Positions 15,135-16,244 of a stretch of 16,244 nucleotides of DNA are shown piece after piece (the first letter of the stretch is position 1; every line of letters begins with the position of its first letter). The translations under genes were made by a program, and so were the position numbers. Below the pieces are notes generated by a model that saw only the letters and a list, made by a program, of their open reading frames with translations, searched no databases and was not told where the DNA came from. The stretch comes from an uncultured Streptococcus sp. (lineage in GTDB: Bacteria > Bacillota > Bacilli > Lactobacillales > Streptococcaceae). The stretch lies in assembly GCF_943912555.1 (NCBI RefSeq), contig NZ_CALTUR010000029.1, forward strand, positions 1 to 16,244. Reading direction: 5' to 3'.

Positions 15135-15303
15135 AAAAAAGTGAGATTCTATTACCCAAAAGGCCGATTTTGTAGTATAATAAAAAACTTCTTATTTTAT
15201 GTTTCCTTAGGGCTTCCTAACCCTTATATCACGCGCTTTTGAACAAAAAACACTAATATTACTTTTTACTACTTGCTCCCCCAAAGTACGCAAAAAGGGG
15301 AGC

Positions 15304-15325
15304 AAAAAAGCCCCACAAAAGGGCT
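15304..15325 (-). terminator. Strong terminator downstream of hicB
   Basis: AGCCC pairs with GGGCT over TTTTGTG and is followed by six T residues. A further perfect 9-bp stem (TTGCTCCCC/GGGGAGCAA, 15273-15305) overlaps its T run. Beyond it, 15135-15270 holds no gene that I can support. Confidence 0.75.
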
Positions 15326-15356
15326 AAGATTTAACGAGTTCAGCAGGCAAGAAACT

Positions 15357-15380
15357 AGCACGGTCAAACGTGCTTTTTTT
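15357..15380 (+). terminator. Plus-strand terminator-like hairpin
   Basis: AGCACG/CGTGCT (6 bp, loop GTCAAA) is followed by a run of seven T residues on the plus strand. No plus-strand gene precedes it; it may protect hicB from opposing transcription or mark an unrecognised RNA. Confidence 0.5.
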
Positions 15381-15432
15381 ATTGCTGGTTGCTGATAGGT
15401 ATATTATACCATGAAGCGCGTGGTTTATGATG

Positions 15433-15837
15433 CTATACCTGTAATTCTTCTCTGATTGCTTTCTGTAATAGCTGACTAAAATTGATTTTATTTTCTTTAC
15501 CAACTTCAACCAACCAATTAGGAAGGGTTACAGTCTTATTGACAACCTTAGAACGTTCGCGCTCTCTGACCAGTTCTGTATCTACTGAGATAGCTTGCAG
15601 AATATCCTCATCTCTGCCAAGTTGACTAGCCAAAGCCTTGAAACTTGAAGGCTCTGGAAACTCTTTGCCTTCATCTTCAAACATGATTGTATAAATTTCT
15701 AGCACCTCACGGGCGTTATAAATTGCCTCGTTTAAGGTGTCCGCCTCGCTAATCGCTCCAGAAAAGTCTGGGAAAGAGATAGTATATCCCCCGTTTTCTT
15801 TATCTGCTTCAAACAGTGCCAAGTAAGTGTATTTCAT
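15433..15837 (-). CDS. hicB: HicB family antitoxin
   Basis: HicB binds and neutralises the HicA RNase and represses its own operon. The 134-aa protein has the HicB N-terminal domain, a degenerate RNase H-like fold (YLALFEADKENGGYTISFPDF, then the helix LNEAIYNAREVL), and a C-terminal ribbon-helix-helix DNA-binding segment (about 98-132, KTVTLPNWLVEVGKENKI then an amphipathic helix). It follows hicA by 47 nt. No Shine-Dalgarno sequence is visible before the ATG; the spacer can form alternative GC hairpins, which suggests coupled or structured translation. Length is normal. Confidence 0.9.
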   Translation of the reverse strand: MKYTYLALFEADKENGGYTISFPDFSGAISEADTLNEAIYNAREVLEIYTIMFEDEGKEFPEPSSFKALASQLGRDEDILQAISVDTELVRERERSKVVNKTVTLPNWLVEVGKENKINFSQLLQKAIREELQV

Positions 15838-15860
15838 AATCTAATAATAACCAATGACCG

Positions 15861-15893
15861 CCCCAATATAGGGGAGGGAATTTTTTACTCCCC
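15861..15893 (-). promoter_or_regulatory. Competing hairpins in the hicA-hicB spacer
   Basis: One CCCC block (minus strand of 15871-15874) can pair upstream with GGGGAG at the hicA end (stem 15888-15893/15871-15876, with the hicA stop codon in the loop) or downstream with GGGG (15861-15864). The choice could affect hicB translation. Confidence 0.4.
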
Positions 15894-16070
15894 TTCCAAT
15901 ACTTTCAAAATCTTGCCCAGTGTTCCAGGTCTATAGTCGTTTTCTTTTGGTTTAGGTATCGTTACCATTCTTCCGTCTGGGTGTTTCCAAACTTCATGCG
16001 AACCTTTACCAAAAGATGTTTTGATAAAACCTTTTTTCTTAGCAAGCTTTTTTAGTTCTCTTTCGGTCAT
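15885..16070 (-). CDS. hicA: HicA family toxin (mRNA interferase)
   Basis: HicA is a small ribosome-independent RNase that cleaves mRNA and stops growth when HicB is lost. The 61-aa product has the double-stranded-RNA-binding-like fold pattern: basic N-terminal helix (ERELKKLAKKKGF), then GKGSHEVWKHPDGRMVTIP with catalytic His25, and the terminal helix PGTLGKILKVLEG. Length is typical. The ATG at 16070 follows AAAGGAG. It is first in the operon, transcribed from a consensus promoter. The ORF is intact, and the toxin residue is present, so the system appears functional. Confidence 0.92.
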   Translation of the reverse strand: MTERELKKLAKKKGFIKTSFGKGSHEVWKHPDGRMVTIPKPKENDYRPGTLGKILKVLEGE

Positions 16071-16099
16071 CGGTTTCTCCTTTCCGTATCTTTAATTAC

Positions 16100-16128
16100 A
16101 TTATACACCTGTTTAAAACATTTGTCAA
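16100..16128 (-). promoter_or_regulatory. Consensus promoter and probable operator of hicAB
   Basis: TTGACA (16123-16128), 17 nt, TATAAT (16100-16105): a perfect match to consensus. The spacer contains the inverted repeat TGTTT-T-AAACA (16110-16120), well placed as an operator for the ribbon-helix-helix domain of HicB. Such a strong promoter would need repression. Confidence 0.8.
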
Positions 16129-16169
16129 TATATAACACGTATTTTTTACACTTGTTTTTCATAACATTA

Positions 16170-16200
16170 CAAAAGCCCCCAGTTTGCTCTCTAAGGGCTT
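16170..16200 (-). terminator. Terminator of a gene beyond the right edge
   Basis: On the minus strand AAGCCC pairs with GGGCTT over a 16-nt loop, followed by TTTTG. It probably ends the transcript of a gene lying beyond position 16244; 16201-16244 shows no coding frame that I can support. Confidence 0.5.
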
Positions 16201-16244
16201 GTAGTTTGTCCGTAGTGTTTTAGTCGTCTAGCACGAAACAAAGC

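Larger units (their letters stand above)
15304..15410 (-). ncRNA. Candidate small RNA between hicB and uvrA
   Basis: An extended -10 sequence CATGGTATAATATACC (15398-15413; no clear -35) lies about 70 nt before a strong terminator, with no ORF between. The predicted RNA of about 90 nt would carry a 6-bp AGCACG/CGTGCT hairpin, a single-stranded middle, and the terminator stem. It could equally be the untranslated tail of hicAB. I recognise no known RNA family. Confidence 0.3.

Noticed and set aside
15300..15380. tRNA or tmRNA gene
   Set aside because: No T-loop (GGTTCGA-type) sequence, cloverleaf pairing or CCA end was found.
15324..15509. 61-aa minus-strand frame overlapping the hicB end
   Set aside because: It overlaps hicB in another frame, has no clear ribosome site and runs through the terminator-like hairpin at 15357-15380.
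16129..16244. Coding end of a gene at the right edge
   Set aside because: Only a terminator-like hairpin is visible; the remaining 44 bases are too short to assign a product.

Overview
The window looks like chromosomal DNA of a mitis-group Streptococcus (S. mitis, S. oralis or S. pneumoniae type). The reasons are AT-rich sequence, two pneumococcal-type BOX elements, a ComX-type competence promoter (cin-box), an M-box riboswitch, and the gene set hicAB / uvrA / pepP / mgtA / spxA / ireB-ruvX-yrzB / folC / cls. Species cannot be fixed from the sequence alone. Every protein gene lies on the minus strand, so transcription runs from right to left.

In transcription order: 16244-15300 holds a terminator from a gene outside the window, then a hicA-hicB toxin-antitoxin operon with a consensus promoter, then about 300 bp without a protein gene that contains several strong hairpins and a possible small RNA. 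15131-11209 is uvrA (nucleotide excision repair), overlapping by 8 nt a Xaa-Pro peptidase gene. 11208-8015 is a magnesium module: a near-consensus promoter, an M-box riboswitch, a terminator hairpin, a previously unlisted 47-codon leader ORF with an ideal ribosome site, a BOX element and the MgtA-type Mg2+ ATPase. 8014-7442 is spxA, whose extended -10 promoter is preceded by A-tracts phased at 10 bp. A 197-bp BOX element (A1-B2-C1) separates it from a lipoprotein gene (7218-6649).

6621-5527 is the conserved ireB-ruvX-yrzB operon (target of Ser/Thr kinase signalling, Holliday-junction resolvase-like protein, DUF1292 protein). It is closed by a perfect inverted-repeat terminator that is itself the last unit of a 50-bp imperfect tandem repeat. 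5294-4044 is folC, followed by a small Gln-rich lipoprotein gene with its own promoter overlapping the folC stop, then cls (cardiolipin synthase). The left end is a competence-linked unit: a cin-box, a 47-aa small ORF with a strong ribosome site, and a 12-TM GT-C-like membrane protein (probably the pneumococcal ccs4 homologue), which also has a sigma-A type promoter of its own.

The most interesting candidates are the acidic/proline-rich leader ORF between the M-box and mgtA, interrupted by a BOX element; the cin-box small ORF; the covarying 50-bp repeats downstream of yrzB; the curved DNA upstream of spxA; and the unexplained structured region between hicB and uvrA.
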